A DNA stretch of 64,000 nt from Corynebacterium coyleae (GTDB lineage: Bacteria; Actinomycetota; Actinomycetes; Mycobacteriales; Mycobacteriaceae): NCBI RefSeq assembly GCF_030408635.1, contig NZ_CP047198.1, positions 124,001 through 188,000 of the forward strand. The letters are read 5' to 3'. Each line of letters starts with the position of its first letter. Positions within the stretch are counted from its first letter, which is position 1. The position numbers and the translations under genes were made by a program. The notes under the pieces were generated by a model. It was not told where the DNA came from. It saw only the letters and a list, made by a program, of their open reading frames with translations, and made no database searches. Below are positions 62,756 to 64,000 of this stretch, piece after piece.

Positions 62756-64000
62756 TCGCGTAAACCTCACACTGCTCAACGATGCTCTTGTCCTTCAGAT
62801 GCTGGATCTCGTCGCGCTTGACCTTCAAGAATGTTTCTACCCAGGCATCTGAGAACCAAGAGCGTACGACCTCGTTTGTTTCAAAACGGTCTAGGGCTTC
62901 TTTAAGGCTCGCAGGTAGGTTTTCGTTGTCCTGCGATTCGAGCTCAGAGTAATCGTCGCCAGTCACTACCGGCACTGGGTCGAGGTTTTCCTCTATTCCG
63001 GCCATCCCCGCTCGGATAATCATGCCCATCAGGATCCAAGGGTTCGCGCCGATATCGCCGCCGCGGAATTCGAAGTGGAACTGTTTATCCGGTGTGCGTC
63101 CGTCGGCTTCGTTCGTCGGACAAATGCGTACCAAAGCCTCACGGTTCTGTTCGCCACAGAATGCTTGGGCAACCGACCAATTGTGTGGCTTGAGGCGCTC
63201 GTAGCTAACTGTCAATGGGGCAAATAAGCAGGTCATCGGCGCAGCGTACTTAACCAGTCCCGCGTTAAACTGACTCGCAATGCGCGACATCCGTCCGGGT
63301 CCGTCCGGATCAAATGCGACAACTTCGCCGTCGGTGCCGTACAACCCGTAATGGACATGAACTCCAGAACCGCCCTCGGAGGCAACCGGAACAGGGGAGA
63401 AAGTGACCTCACGGTCGTAGGCCTTAAAAACAGTGCGGACAATATCGCGAACCAAAATTGCACGATCCGCAGCAGTAACAGGGTCTGTCGGCTTGACAGT
63501 CAGCTCGTATTGATACGGCGCATACTCCGGCAGCCAGCATTCTGGGTTTACACCTGCGTTTTCCAGAACATTGAAGAGTGCACTCCCCACTGGCTCTCCG
63601 TCGACGAAGCTAGCGAACGAAAATGGGTGTGTCGCTTCTTTCGCGTGGCGTTCGGTGAACTCATGCTCAAACGCTGCGGTCATGACTAACCCATGTCGGT
63701 CGCGAAGCTCGTCGACCGCTTCCTTGAGGAAGTTACGAGCGCAAGATTCCCACGGAGTGCCATCGGTGTTGATCAGGTTTGCGAAGCTCAAAGAAAACGT
63801 TGGGATTTCCGGGATACCGGCGATTTCATAGGTTGCATCAGCATCTGCCACAAGACGAATATCACCAGTGGCATCGTAGGGAATTCCATCGACAATGTGA
63901 CCGAGTGGCCCGATGCCTAGATTCGCTGGAACCCAGCCAACGCTCGCACCTTTTTCAAAATCTTTGGTGCTTATCGCCCGTCCTTTAGTGCGTGCGGAGA
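62745..64000 (-). CDS. Glutamine synthetase-like ligase, 5' end outside window
   Basis: The frame stays open to the window edge with no convincing start, so the N-terminus is missing; upstream codons read GHIVDGIPYDATGDIRLVAD, typical of the GS N-terminal region. Catalytic-domain signatures follow: EHEFTE (metal acids), SEGGSGVHVHYGL, and RICPTNEADGRTPDKQFHFEFRGGDIGANPWILMG. The pattern fits gamma-glutamyl-amine ligases or GlnA-like paralogues more than true GlnA, because the adenylylation region is absent and partner genes are amidohydrolases. It probably makes gamma-glutamylated amines that the next two enzymes process. Function inferred from family and operon. Confidence 0.85.
   Translation of the reverse strand, partial: SARTKGRAISTKDFEKGASVGWVPANLGIGPLGHIVDGIPYDATGDIRLVADADATYEIAGIPEIPTFSLSFANLINTDGTPWESCARNFLKEAVDELRDRHGLVMTAAFEHEFTERHAKEATHPFSFASFVDGEPVGSALFNVLENAGVNPECWLPEYAPYQYELTVKPTDPVTAADRAILVRDIVRTVFKAYDREVTFSPVPVASEGGSGVHVHYGLYGTDGEVVAFDPDGPGRMSRIASQFNAGLVKYAAPMTCLFAPLTVSYERLKPHNWSVAQAFCGEQNREALVRICPTNEADGRTPDKQFHFEFRGGDIGANPWILMGMIIRAGMAGIEENLDPVPVVTGDDYSELESQDNENLPASLKEALDRFETNEVVRSWFSDAWVETFLKVKRDEIQHLKDKSIVEQCEVYANVY

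Overview
The window reads as a chromosomal segment of a high-GC, mycolate-containing actinobacterium, almost certainly a Corynebacterium. The evidence is the gene order ffs-aspT-x-dnaX-ybaB-recR followed by murT/gatD, a dnaQ-like gene, leuA, a DMT exporter, lysC-asd and sigC, which matches my memory of the C. glutamicum chromosome. Further support comes from an LAxTG sortase signal, Rib/alpha-like and G5 surface proteins, an actinobacterial tRNA adenosine deaminase-associated protein, and many leaderless genes with a TANNNT -10 box placed 6-9 nt before the start codon.

Layout. 1-8.7 kb: end of a very large secreted repeat protein, an LADTG wall protein, then an 840-bp repeat-rich gap and a secreted metzincin-type metalloprotease flanked by palindromes. 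8.8-17.8 kb: tyrA divergent from a tadA operon, CsbD, tRNA-Ser(CGA), an MMPL transporter overlapping tgt, a HigBA-like toxin-antitoxin pair, and divergent yhhQ/gluQ. tgt, yhhQ and gluQ together look like queuosine salvage. 18-25 kb: a Rib-type surface protein, a LURP-one/scramblase-like protein, ferritin, a convergent adenine methylase/putative restriction enzyme pair, and tRNA-Ser(GGA). 25-35.7 kb: SRP RNA, aspT, dnaX, ybaB, recR, a DUF222-type HNH nuclease, murT-gatD (peptidoglycan glutamate amidation), and a catalytically degenerate exonuclease-BRCT protein. 35.7-42.9 kb: leuA with a leuL leader peptide, a DMT exporter, lysC (with internal beta start)-asd, and ykvI-sigC. 43-48.8 kb: an Mrp cation/proton antiporter operon (mrpA/B fusion, C, D, E, F, G) that reads into sigC-ykvI. 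49-60.3 kb: a YhgE-like membrane protein, a giant G5-repeat surface protein split by a one-base frameshift, and a tandem double alkaline phosphatase with a C-terminal membrane anchor. 60.4-64 kb: an M20 amidohydrolase, a TIM-barrel amidohydrolase and a glutamine synthetase-like gene running out of the window.

Most interesting points: three otherwise different surface proteins share one C-terminal module (Cys, hydrophobic helix, polar Gln-rich helix, second hydrophobic helix, Cys) and have no sortase signal. Tgt and MurT have both lost the cysteines that bind structural zinc in their families. An array of seven TTGAACAATCC-like sites and a family of GATCGTCTAGC palindromes surround the metalloprotease gene. 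Two perfect DnaA boxes face each other after recR. Two complete alkaline phosphatase domains are fused in one chain.

All calls come from reading the sequence and remembered family knowledge. No searches were run.
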